Shown here one piece after another: positions 52,327 to 62,888 of a stretch of 64,000 nt of DNA. The translations under genes and the position numbers were made by a program. Source of the stretch: Lentinula raphanica (Eukaryota > Basidiomycota > Agaricomycetes > Agaricales > Omphalotaceae); the NCBI GenBank assembly GCA_027919835.1, contig JANVFP010000018.1, positions 992,001 through 1,056,000 on the forward strand, in the 5' to 3' direction. The notes beneath the pieces are model-generated. The model was not told the DNA's origin. It saw only the letters and a list, made by a program, of their open reading frames with translations, and searched no databases. Within the stretch, counting starts at the first letter, position 1. Each line of letters begins with the position of its first letter.

Positions 52327-53730
52327 GACAGGCAATTTCGTATATCTAAGAAAATTCCGAGGTAAGGTCAGCAAATTCTGGGGGAATTCGAGATCCAACT
52401 TGCCTTGACAAACGAATATTGAAACTTGAGTCGATGATGAAAAAAATTGAAGCAAAAACTGAACTGATCTCGAAAGCTCAACCAGTTGGCTCACTTCATT
52501 GTAAAATACGACGCACCGGTGATTCAACGAGTGGAGCAGTTGAAAGTAGAACCAGTGAACGTCCTGCGTTGACCTATCGAGGTGTAGTTAGATTCAATGT
52601 TTAGAAGGGGATGCGAAGCACAAGCTCACCTTTCTTTGACCAGCAAAGAAAGTGATAGAGCGAGAGAAGCTGGATTGGATTTTGGAGCTCTCTGGAGTCT
52701 ACACATATAATTCTCGCTGGTACAAATCTGATGCTACAGGATGCTATCTGATGCGATGGGTGATATATGTTTCAAGGCGATTGTTCAACCACCGCGCCAA
52801 GCCGCATGAATGGATAATCTTCGTAAGCAGGAGGGAGTTAGCCTGTGAACAGTGACCGGGAATACTTAGCAGCCCATGTAGCAAGGCCTAGCATATAGCA
52901 GAGCATAGAAGGATGGTGACGCATCCGATTAGCAGGCAGAGTGTACACCGATTGGGACTCTGTGATCAGTGCACTGAGTGCAGATGCATTGCGATGTGTA
53001 ACAGTAGTGTGTTCAATGTTCTTCAATGTAATGATTGGCTATGAGGCTATCCTATTTGACGCGATCATCCAGAAATCAATCGTTTGCGTAGCGGCTTAGC
53101 GCAACTTGGGTCGCATATACAATGCATCCACAGCCGACATTGTCCATCGGGTTCCCGTTGGCTTCGTTTGGATGCGTTTCTGTGGGTACACAGCGTAAGA
53201 AATTTTGAAAAAAAAACACGGTTCTAGAAATTTTTGACGACGGGAAATACTTTGAGGTATTCAGCCGGATAGGATTCGGCTTATAGTCTGTGATACGTAG
53301 AAGGAGAGGAAGGGAAAGACGACTGGGGGACAAGAAAAGGACGGACGAGGAGAGATCACTTATGAAGAGTCAAATTCATCTGCATCTTCTCCCCTCAGAG
53401 ATTGCTACTGGATGCGATTTCTTCCTTGAGTATTGTGAGCTTGAGATCACAATGAATCCCAGCTTCAGAGGAAGGGATCAAGAACAGCTTGGAAAATCCT
53501 TCAGTTTGTACGTCTTCTACTATCCGACAAGAATTTGAAAACGCGTCCAGAATTCGCGTAATCGAGTGGGTATATCATGTGAGGGCGTCACTCGCTCTCT
53601 CTCGAGATCTAAAAGCTAGTATATCACAGATTCGTTCAACTTCCATCTACTGCAATTGGAAAGATAGTAAGTAGAAACCATTGAAAGAATTATGTCGGAT
53701 ACACACCTAGACTACGAGTCGATATTTCCA
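52327..53730. other. Upstream flank of gene B and intergenic DNA
   Basis: 52327-52610 matches the promoter region of gene A (19785-20090). 52614-52830 is the uninterrupted version of the sequence split by the Ty3 element and the DNA transposon. Beyond that only short frames appear, including an 82-codon plus-strand one at 53290-53538 without motifs. No RNA gene is seen. Confidence 0.6.
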
Positions 53731-54300
53731 TCAGCACTTGATCGAATCATCAGCGTTCGCAAGCTTAAGCTTCTCCTCCCCTTCTGCATTCCACCATTCC
53801 ATCTCCTCCTCCAAATGTTTATCCAACTGTTTCAACTCCCTAATCTTCCTCACCGTCTCCCTTCTCCTCATAAGCATATCATACTCCTTGAAATCTGGGT
53901 CCAACTCATCCGTAGTCGCGCACGCCGCAGGAAGCTGATTAAACAACAACATCCTCTCCAGCTCATCCTTCGTCTTCTCCCAACGTTCGATATCATCCAC
54001 CATCCGTCTACCCCGGCTTGAGATTTGTTCGAGGATATCGCATCGTCGGTTTGCTGCTGCGCTTTTTGCTTCGGCTCGTTCTAGCTGTTCGATACAGCGT
54101 GCGAGCTGGTGTTTGATCCAGAGGTAGCGGAGGTCTTGATAGGTGAGATAGAGGCTGAGTCCGATGCCACCTGCGAGTGTGGCGAGTGCGAAACTGTATA
54201 CGATGGTTGAACAGAATCGACTGCGGATGAGCTTGGGTAGAATTCGTGTCCAGGTAGTTAGCAGGGAGTTGGATAAGTGAAAGAAAGCATTGTAGCTCAT
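53731..54300 (-). CDS. Single-pass membrane protein with coiled coil, unknown function
   Basis: 189 residues in one exon. One hydrophobic segment (about residues 33-53, IVYSFALATLAGGIGLSLYL) is followed by long charged helices with coiled-coil character (QLARCIEQLERAEAKSAAAN, IERWEKTKDELERML, RRRETVRKIRELKQLDKHLE). Basic residues lie on the N-terminal side of the membrane segment. The layout suits an organelle membrane tether or small adaptor, but I recognise no family. A telomere-like GGTTAGGTTAGGGTT lies about 80 bp upstream of the start. Confidence 0.6.
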   Translation of the reverse strand: MSYNAFFHLSNSLLTTWTRILPKLIRSRFCSTIVYSFALATLAGGIGLSLYLTYQDLRYLWIKHQLARCIEQLERAEAKSAAANRRCDILEQISSRGRRMVDDIERWEKTKDELERMLLFNQLPAACATTDELDPDFKEYDMLMRRRETVRKIRELKQLDKHLEEEMEWWNAEGEEKLKLANADDSIKC

Positions 54301-54559
54301 GGTTTCATGAGCTCAAGCGAAGGGGAGAGGATAAAGCCGCCACACTTCGAGAGGCTGACAATTAATTCTCAGGTCAGGTTAGGTTAGGGTTATATCTACG
54401 CCAAAGCTCATTCGTATACAGATCCCTCATCCTGGGTCATCCATAACTCGTTGAATAAATCCGAATAAATATAAATATGTATATAGTCACCTCATAGGCC
54501 CAATCTGCCTTTCAGCCCCAACCACAATCCACCCAAAAGTCATTCTCCGCATCCAATCA

Positions 54560-56632
54560 TCAAAATGTCCGAAAAGCCTTCCACGCAGGAACAATCGCCC
54601 CTTTCTGGTCTATATCCAGCCAATGCTGACTATCTCGCACAGGGTATCCAAGTCCTGTAGGGTCCATATTCCCAAACGCAGCAGGCCAAGACAACGGAAT
54701 GGCGGAGAGGAGGCAAATGGAAGATCTAGAATGACATGGGGGCAAACAGCAAAGGTTAGGAGCGAAGGTAAAACGGGAACCGGAGAATATCACTCACCCA
54801 ATGGTACAAACGACCGTATCCGGCTTCACTCCCTCTTCCTCACCAGCCCAAAGTCCGCTGATCAACGCCAAGTCGACGATAACACCCCTAGTCAAAGTCA
54901 CCCTCGTCCCTTCTTGACTGGCGCCTCCTCCTTCCGAGTCATCCTGTAGAGCATTAAACTCTGCTTGAACGTACCCTTTCGGGCTGGCGAGCCCTCGGAG
55001 AGTCGCGGATGAGCTGTCACTCAGTGAAAAGACATTGGAGGAAAACGAAGACGAAGATTCCGACAGGAGCGATTTGAATGAATCGATAGCAAGAGGGTCA
55101 TCTGAAGCGACATAGACCGTCGTCGTTGTATCATCTGCTGAATTGAATCGTTCCGCGGCTCCCTTGACGGCATCGACGTAGTTTTGGATAGGTACGTAGC
55201 CTCCGGGTCCTTTGGTGAATGCAGCCAGCTGATCTCCGCGACGAATGTGGACGCCGATGTAGGTGCGTGAGGCGGAAGGAGAGGTTGACGTGTTGAAGAG
55301 GGCTTCAACTTCTTTCCTGGCTTCGGCTATCAAAGCAGCGTTCTTTGAACTCGGGCGGATGGTTTGAGAGAGTGATTCAGAAGCACGGGAGAAGATAGGA
55401 TGTTGACGGTTGAGGTTGCGGGCGTAGCTTGGTGTTTCTCAGTTTCCTTTGTCAAATAGCCAGAGAAGATGTCAGCACTTACGCATCATCGTATTGATCG
55501 GCAAATCCACCGCCAAAATGAAATTTGGAAGTGTGCGAGTTGACTATCCAATGTCTGATGAACGTTGAGCATTATCAATATGAGCAAGAACGAAGGTTCG
55601 AGTTTCCAGATGGAAGGAAAGTAGATACTTACTTCGCCTCCCTTGGACACGCTACTAGCTCTTCAGGCGGTGGAGGTAAGCACCCAGGCTCAGGACCAGG
55701 TTGTGTAACGCGCACATCTTCGAAATGATCTGTCCACCTGTAACATTCGTACTCGAATCAGTGTGCTCGATCTACATGATTGGACGGCATAGAAAACACA
55801 GACTTGCCACGGTTCCAATAGGTGTCGTCAACAAGGAATGTTCGGTTTCTCTGATGGAGCAAAGTACCGGAGATGAGATATACGATATGCAGAACAAAGG
55901 ATGAATTATACATACCTCTCTAGCTAACGCGGCTACCTGAGCCATCAACGCCAAATCGCTCGCAAGACCAACTCTCCCATCGAGCATATATGTTATCGTG
56001 CTCGAACAAGTGCCTTGTGGTGCATGATGAGCAACATCCTTCGATCGCACGCCGTCTTCCCCCCAGTACTTCGTAGGCTTCATCCTCCCAGGGTATATTT
56101 TGTAGCATTCCGATACATACTCCGTAGGAAGGAGCGGGAAAGATGTGTAATTGGCGTAGGATATGAGAAGCGAGGGATCGTCAGGAATGGAAGAGTTAGA
56201 GGAGGAGAAAGACGTGTAGGCATCGGCAGAGTCTTCAGTCGTAGAATTAGCTTTAGTAGGAACGGTGGCCCCGATGTAGTATTCGAGTGTTCCAGGACTG
56301 CGAAACGCAACAGACGCAAAGAACAATAGTGCTCCAGCGACTAGACACCCAATCACCACTGGTAGTCGTTCGAATATCACATTGGGGTGGATTTTGTCGA
56401 AACCGAGGATGGACCGGATTTGTCGTTTGAGTAGTGCGTCGCTGTCGTCGTCGGCATCCTCATGCAGAAGCGGAGCAGCTAGATCTTCTCCGTCCCGTCG
56501 AGCTTCATCCTCTCCTACGCCATATTCGCTGAATGCTCGCGAACGTGGTGTGCGTGGCGTTAATGACTGGTGTTCATACGCGGAGGCAGAAGCGTTGGTG
56601 AGGTTTGTGAGAGGCCTAGGACGTCCAGACAT
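54560..56632 (-). CDS. Type II membrane protein, fucosyltransferase-like
   Basis: Multi-exon gene. A cytoplasmic N-terminus (MSGRPRPLTNLTNASASAYE, then acidic DEDADD-like) and one membrane anchor (about 95-118, LPVVIGCLVAGALLFFASVA) give a Golgi type II topology. The lumenal part has N-glycosylation sites, then LDGRVGLASDLALMAQVAAL, the exon DDTYWNRGKWTDHFEDV, HWIVNSHTSKFHFGGGFADQ, and the donor-binding motif TYIGVHIRRGDQLA. Near the end VVCTIG joins SSICLLSAIPLSWPAAFGNM across an intron. HIRRGD and the WNRGKW block recall GDP-fucose-dependent transferases of the GT23/O-fucosyl group and their fungal relatives. The acceptor is unknown. Frames and introns look intact. Confidence 0.72.
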
Positions 56633-57310
56633 CCTTGTTAATTGTAATTGGAGAGTGGCTGTCCTGAGAGAGAGGTAGCACAAGAGAGATGATGAGCTGA
56701 ATGATTATCAGACAACCAGTGCCGAACAATACGAGTAGGTCAGAGAAATCAAAGATGGAAGAAGCAAGACAACAGCGGAAATTTTGGGCGCTTATTGCGA
56801 CAAAGTACTATACGTTCGCGAAGATGACTCTTTCTTCTTAGACTGTTATGGCTCACAATGATCAACTCGTTTGTGAGCATCCAAGAACAATTCTGAAGCA
56901 AAATGACAAGGCAAACCCTTCAACAATGTGGCAAAAACTGGCAAACATTCTATTCGTCTGACGAATGCGCGCTTTATTCACCGCGATAATCCTCTTCGCT
57001 CGCGGAACAGGATAATCTATCGGGTGGACAAATGAGTTCACGGTCTCGCCTACAGTCGCGCTCTCATTCTCAAATCTATTCGGCGGCTGCCCCGCTCTCA
57101 CACCTTCTGCCATCCCTCTCGATGCTTTCTGTATTTGTCCTCAACCATTTGTCTCCTTAAGGCTTACGCGACTCTGGAGACTGGAACCGTCGGCCATTGT
57201 CAAGTGAGCCTATAGGTCGGATGGCAATTCTACCAATCTGAAATATTACATATATCATCAACACCACATGCACCGCATGCATTTTTCCGTCGTCGTGTGA
57301 TAAGTATAAT
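56633..57310. other. Divergent promoter region
   Basis: 678 bp between the minus-strand transferase and the plus-strand P450. No supported gene. A minus-strand 83-codon frame (57113-56862) has no motif. Confidence 0.5.
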
Positions 57311-59593
57311 ATGTCCGAATCTTGTACTCTTCCTTTCTTCACCTCCATGATGGATATACGAACAACCATGATGAGCTTTCCTCAATCGTCTGTCTTAGTT
57401 TGTGCGGGACTCGCTTGGATAGGTTGGATTTTCTTCCCAAAGCTTATGGCTTGGAGGTCTCGTGTGATAATGGTATGTTCTCAGAGTCATTTCCACCATT
57501 CCGCGTTCGAGAAGATCTGATAACTCTCCAGCTCAACGCGATTCCAACTGTCGGCCCAACTGGATTGCTCGCGGGATTCATAGGGACCTACAAATTTTTT
57601 ACCAATGCTCGAGAAATTTTACAAGAAGGATATCAGAAGGCACGTTTAAAGCTCCAAACCTAGTTCCCGTTCAATTGCCAACAGCTGTGTGCAGTATCCA
57701 AACCGTATCTTCAAGATTCCCCAAATGGACCGCTGGGTGATCGTCGCTACCGGACGCGAGCTGATTGAGGATATCACGAAGGCTTCCGATAACGAGCTTA
57801 GTATGATTGATGCAGCAGCGGAGGTGTGTCTCCAACGGTACTTACAGATATATCTATGCTAAACAGGATCTAGACGCTACAAATTGAATACACAATGAGC
57901 AAAGAGGTCGTCATTCATCCGTACCACGTCGCCATTGTGCGCACTCCTTTGACCCGCAATATTGCAACTCGATTTGCTGAGGTACGGGACGAGATTGTTT
58001 CTGCATTCGCAGACCATATACCCCCACAAGACGGTGCGTGAATACTTTTGTGGTCCAGCAACCTTTCTGATTGAGGGATTGGATAGACTGGGTCAAGGTA
58101 CCAGCCTACAAGACATCTTTCCAGATCGTAGGTCGAACTGCCAACCGCTATTTTCTCGGTCTTCCTTTATGTGCGTTGCAGAGTCGTTTTCATTCGTATC
58201 TTATTGACTTCTTGCAGGTCGTGATCCTGACTGGTTGGTTCGTGGGTCCCCTCATCCCCATCACGATGCCCAGTCTAATGTCGACCGTTACTAGGACTTG
58301 AACACGAACTTTGCAGTCGAGGTGTTCATCTCCGCTATGATCATCAACCTCTTTCCGTCATTTCTGAAACCGTACTGAGCCCCCCCTTGATCATAAAGTC
58401 AACGAGGTTGATACTAACGCAATCGATACAGGATAGCCGGTCGTTTTTTGACACGAATGCCTTCAAGTATGAGACGGGCCAATCATCATCTCAGACCCAT
58501 CATCGAAGAACGACTCGCGAAAGAAGAGGAATATAAATCGAAGGATTGGCCTGGCAAACCCGTTAGTATCATCACAGTCTGAGCAGAAAACTAACTGACT
58601 TCTCGGATCCAAGAATGATCTCATTTCATGGCTCTTGGATGAAGCCAAGGGCGAACAACGTACGGCGTCTGACCTCATTATGCGCGTTCTCGCCATTGAA
58701 GTCGCTGCCATTCATACCACAGTGAGTTGAGTGATACTTTCATAAAAATTTGGGTCTGATCATTGTTCTAGAGCACGGTACGGTTGATCATCTTGCCCAC
58801 CTCTTTATCAACCTCCTGATCCCCCAGACAGGCTTTTTGTAATGCACTTTACCAGCTCGCCGCACACCCGGAGGTAGTCGCTCCCTTGCGTGAAGAAATA
58901 GAAGCAACTGTCGAAGAATCAGGTTGGACGAAGGAAGCCATTGGTAAAATGCGCAAGCTGGATAGTTTCGTGAAAGAAACCCTACGCTTTTCTGGCGGTG
59001 GCGGCTGTTAGTGCCCTCTACCACAGTTGTTTTCAACTTGCTGTTTGCTAAATCGTTTGCTTCCCAGTCGTCAACAGTCGGAAAGTGCTCAAAGATTTCA
59101 CGTTTTCGGATGGGACGACTGTTCCTGCTGGAGTGACTGTCGCGGTGCCGGCTTACATGCATCATCATGAAGAGGTGACGAGAGGGATCATCAGTTCTTT
59201 CTGGATTTGTGCTCATGCTAGGGTCTCTCACAGGAGCGATACGAGGATCCGTACACCTTCGACGCGTTCCGGTTTTACAATATGAGAAACCGGGAAGGCG
59301 AAAGTATGAAACATCAGACAATTTCTCCCTCCTTGGATTACATCACGTTCGGCAATGGAAGACATGCATGGTCAGTCCTCTCGTTCTCTACAAAGGATTT
59401 TCTCATTCACATGCTCTATTACAGCCCAGGACGGTTCTTCGCTGTGTATGAGATCAAGGGTCTTATTGCCCATATCCTGATGTCTTATGATGTCAAGCTG
59501 GAGGTAGAGGGTGTGGTCCCACCGTATGAGTGGCATGGACCGAGCATGGACCCGAGCAGCACAGGCGAGGTTATGTTCAGGAGGCGACAGTAA
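57311..59593 (+). CDS. Microsomal cytochrome P450, many exons
   Basis: About ten exons. An N-terminal membrane segment (SSVLVCAGLAWIGWIFF) and the proline hinge AIPTVGPTGLLAGFIGTYKF come first. Then YPNRIFKIPQMDRWVIVATG, RTPLTRNIATRFAEVRDEIV, DLISWLLDEAKGEQRT, the I-helix region VAAIHTTS, the K-helix KETLRF, FTFSDGTTVPAGVTVAVPAY, DAFRFYNMR, and the heme loop FGNGRHACPGRFFA. The Cys codon of the heme ligand is split by an intron (TG|C). One intron near 57645 seems to be GC-AG. The overall pattern resembles the basidiomycete ent-kaurene-oxidase-like P450s. Substrate unknown. The exon join near 58070 does not fit perfectly and needs transcript data. Confidence 0.8.
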
Positions 59594-59738
59594 TGCAGGT
59601 TCTAGCGGAATTCATATCGTGTATTCGGATTTTGGATAGTAAGTAATTCTAGGATGTAGATCTAAGTTACGAAGAGAGTGCTGCAGCAGCATTATGGGTG
59701 ATTCATTCCAATTGATGTCAATGTTACCCAGTATTCAT

Positions 59739-61504
59739 TCACCGTATCATCTCTGGACCGTTCCAAACATCGAATGGAATACAGAAGTGATAACTATCAT
59801 TCAGCTTCTGGAACGTCTCCCGCTCAGACCTCATATTCTCTGAATGAACCTGGCTCTCTTCTTCATCCATAATCCCCTCCACCATATCCACAATCTTATC
59901 AACAATCTCCACCGGAAGCCTCACGTCCAAACAATCGTCCAAAGCCTTCCGGATCCACGCTTTTTGTTGCGGAGCAACATGTGCAGTCGAAATAATGGGT
60001 TTTGTGTCTGGATCGACAAGAAGGAAATTGAGGACCGTGAACTCTCCCGATTGAGAGGGGTCGTGGAGTGCAAGAGGTGTGAGCCTATGCTGATATATGT
60101 TGGGAAAAACCACTGCGAGTCCTTCTCGGATGGGTATTGAGCCAATGTATTGATGGCACGAGTCCCCATCCTGGAGTCCCCAAGTGCGTAGCGTGGCGCC
60201 AGTGTCCCCAGCGTGGAATCCTCGAGGGTACGAGACAGCCATGCGGAACTGAAGGTCGCAGCTTTGAATGTTATTCTTGAGAGAATGTTAGTTGATATCG
60301 AGTTTCGAACGATACGCAGATCGTATCGAAGTGAACTTACCACCGCAGTAAAGAGGTAGCCACAAGCGACGATACGTTCGTTCAGCATGCCCTCTACGTG
60401 CCATGGAGTTCCCAAAAACTCTGCATGGCCTGGAATCTACATAGAACATTGACTGCGCCATGAGAATATATCCTGTTGGGCAAGAAAACACATACAGTGC
60501 GATATTCCGAGACATTCACAATAAACTGAAGCTTTTTCGACTTCAACGAAACAAGATGTCTTCGCCGCTCCAGTCCACCAGCGTAACCCGTCAACGGGAC
60601 GTCCGGAAGATTTATCGGCCTATTCAATGACCACTGCCGCATTTCACGCTCATAAGTGACCCATTCCTCTTCATCGTCCGAGTGTTCAGGTGCGTCAGGC
60701 TCATCCCATACTGTATACCGGCAGGTTCCAGGTATACGCTGAGGAAGAGGATTGTTCCGGTGTAAATCCGTAAGTGTATGTTCGAATAGGGGGATGAAAG
60801 CAGTTAGAGCTTCTTGTAGCAACTGGTAAGTAGTTTCGTGATGTTGGCGATCAAGATCGTTAATGTACGAGGTGAACTCGACCTTTCCAGAGGGAGAGAT
60901 CTGAGCATTTGATGGAAGGAGTGCGTATCGTCGGGAGAGAGTGTACATATCATTAAGCTGAGGCGGTGGCCAAGTCCTCAATGAGGGTGATGAGACAAGT
61001 GTATGGCGGTAGACGAGAGGATTTTGTGTCGAGTCAATTATTGGCAACGTCGATGATTCTTGAGAAACGACCTTCCTTGATTTGAGGCTACTGAATTCGT
61101 TGTTCAAGACAGATAGAGATGAAGGATCGAGGATACGACTTGATTCCCAGATGCGCTCGAAACATGATACTTGGCTAGATTGATACTATATGTAAAATTC
61201 GAATAGCATGGAGTATGATTAAACTTACCAGTCGTGAGTGGGGTCTCTCAACAGAGCATATCCTTGGAGTTCGTCCAAAACATAGTAAACCTTGATCGAA
61301 TCGCAGACTCAATTAACATCCTAAGAGGCGTAGGCTTCGTATCACCTGTCTTTCAGATAGTTGGACTGTCGCGATAGATGAGGGCGTCTTGACTTTCCAT
61401 TCCCTTCTGATTGCATCTTCTGCCCAAATTCGACGGGAGGTTTGATCACAACAAACTTGCCACCAGTTGGGTTTCGAACGGATGCTGTAGGAGAGTTGAC
61501 TCAT
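59739..61504 (-). CDS. DUF4246 family protein
   Basis: Multi-exon gene starting MSQLSYSIRSKPNWWQVCCD at 61504. The central exon (about 61100-60520) has LNDMYTLSRRYALLPSNAQI and VWDEPDAPEHSDDEEEWVTY. Then TPWHVEGMLNERIVACGYLF, LQFRMAVSYPRGFHAG, IREGLAVVFPNIYQHRLTPL and FTVLNFLLVDPDTKPIISTA, followed by APQQ. WHVEGM.NE.I, the FPN..QHR box and the LVDP....ST..VAPQQ run are the hallmarks of DUF4246, a large fungal family with a double-stranded beta-helix-like layout. The role is unknown; an oxygenase-type fold has been suggested by pattern only. Introns are GT...AG. Confidence 0.78.
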
Positions 61505-61872
61505 AGCAAGATCTGCTAGCTGTTCTTCTCTTGAGTTGGTAAATCAGGATGAAAGAACACCCATACAGTACGAGGATTATCTGCCCAGCCTTGTAAGGAT
61601 GTTTGAATATGTGGAACAAGTCAACGTACCTCCTACGCCCCCCAAGAAGTATGTTCCTACAATAAAGGGATGTCTGTAGCCAGTTTTAGCTGTTGAGCAT
61701 TATTGAGAGGCGCAGGGGATGGTTGAGAAGAGATTATGCTCGCCATCCTTAATCGCTGCCATGTTGCTCACCGTCAGAGGCTGGGCGCTTATGTGATTAC
61801 TAACAGTCGTCCCTCAGCGCTTCAGCGCTCTCAACCTTCAGAATAGCTTTCTCCCGACTTTCATAACCGAAG
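61505..61872. other. Divergent promoter region
   Basis: 368 bp between the DUF4246 gene and the prolyl isomerase. No gene is seen. Confidence 0.5.
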
Positions 61873-62471
61873 ATGACTGTATGCTTCATTAGATCTATAT
61901 TTTCATACTTCTTACTCATCGGTGACTGTAGTGGGAAGTTCGACTATCAAACTCTCGGGGTGTTCCTTACTTCTTCAACACGGAGACGAAGGAATCTACT
62001 TGGGACCTCCCAGCTGGAATGAGCCCAGAAGAGGCTAAAGAACTACCAGGAGCTGATCTCCTTTCTCGTCCTAAAGTTCCTGCCGGTCAGGTTCGCGCCA
62101 GCCACCTGCTAGTGAAGCATAGTGGAAGCCGCAGGCCGTCTAGTTGGAAAGAGGTGCGTCATCATCGAGCCCTCAGTCAATTGACTTCATTAACTCTATC
62201 ACAGGCTAATATCACCCGATCCAAGGACGAAGCTATCGATATTCTCAAAGGCTACCAAGCCGAAATCGGAGACTCCGCCGAAAAATTCGCTGAACTCGCA
62301 TCTGTTCATTCCGACTGCTCCTCTCACGAGAAAGGCGGTGATCTGGGCTTTTTCGGACATGGGCAGATGCAGAAGCCTTTCGAGGAAGCTGCGTACGGCT
62401 TGGAAGTCGGTCAGATCAGCGACATCATCAGTACGGACAGCGGTGTTCATCTAGTGATGAGGACAGCTTGA
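61873..62471 (+). CDS. ESS1: Peptidyl-prolyl cis-trans isomerase Pin1/Ess1
   Basis: Three exons: 61873-61878, 61932-62153 and 62205-62471. The first coding exon is only ATGACT. WW domain: WEVRLSNSRGVPYFFN, then STWDLP, which binds phospho-Ser/Thr-Pro. The parvulin domain follows: VRASHLLVKHSGSRRPSSW (catalytic His and the two phosphate-binding Arg), SDCSSHEKGGDLGFFGHGQM (active Cys), QKPFEEAAYGLEVGQISDII, SGVHLVMRTA (second His). The length (about 165 residues) and residues match Pin1 throughout. It isomerises phospho-Ser-Pro bonds, notably in the RNA polymerase II C-terminal domain, and is usually essential in fungi. Without the mini-exon the WW domain would lack its start. Confidence 0.95.
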
Positions 62472-62888
62472 TGATGGAGACAACTCGGCTCAAGATATCA
62501 TCCCGAATCGACCCGACTCGAGGGATCTCATAGCTGGAACGTGGAGGACGAAGTACTTAAAGACCAACTGTAATTGTAGGACGAAATAACTGCTAGCGCT
62601 TATCTGCCACTGGTCTAGATGTTCTAAAATCTCTTGAGCGCGCATCGGGATTGATGAGCATTTCCCAACACGAATGGCCGACTCATCAAAGGCGCAAGGT
62701 GTTTTCCTTCTAGTCAAATTGATGGAAATCGACGCGTTAGAGGGACGCGTTATGAGCCCGCTTTGTTGCTGACTCATCCCGAACCTCCTTTCTTGCGAAC
62801 GTCCACGACAAATTACTCAGTTTCGATCGCTATGCTCTTCGAATGCCTTTCGCGTCGCTTGTCGAGCTTAAACTGTACCGAGTCGGAG
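62472..62888. other. Intergenic between Pin1 and the MOSC gene
   Basis: No supported gene; short frames only. Confidence 0.5.

Noticed and set aside
53290..53538. 82-codon plus-strand frame
   Set aside because: No motif, no introns, low coding character. It may be chance.
54378..54392. Telomere-like GGTTAGGTTAGGGTT as a sign of a chromosome end or fusion
   Set aside because: Only two to three units, surrounded by ordinary genes, so it is better seen as a telobox-type site.
56862..57113. 83-codon minus-strand frame in the divergent promoter
   Set aside because: No motif or supporting context.
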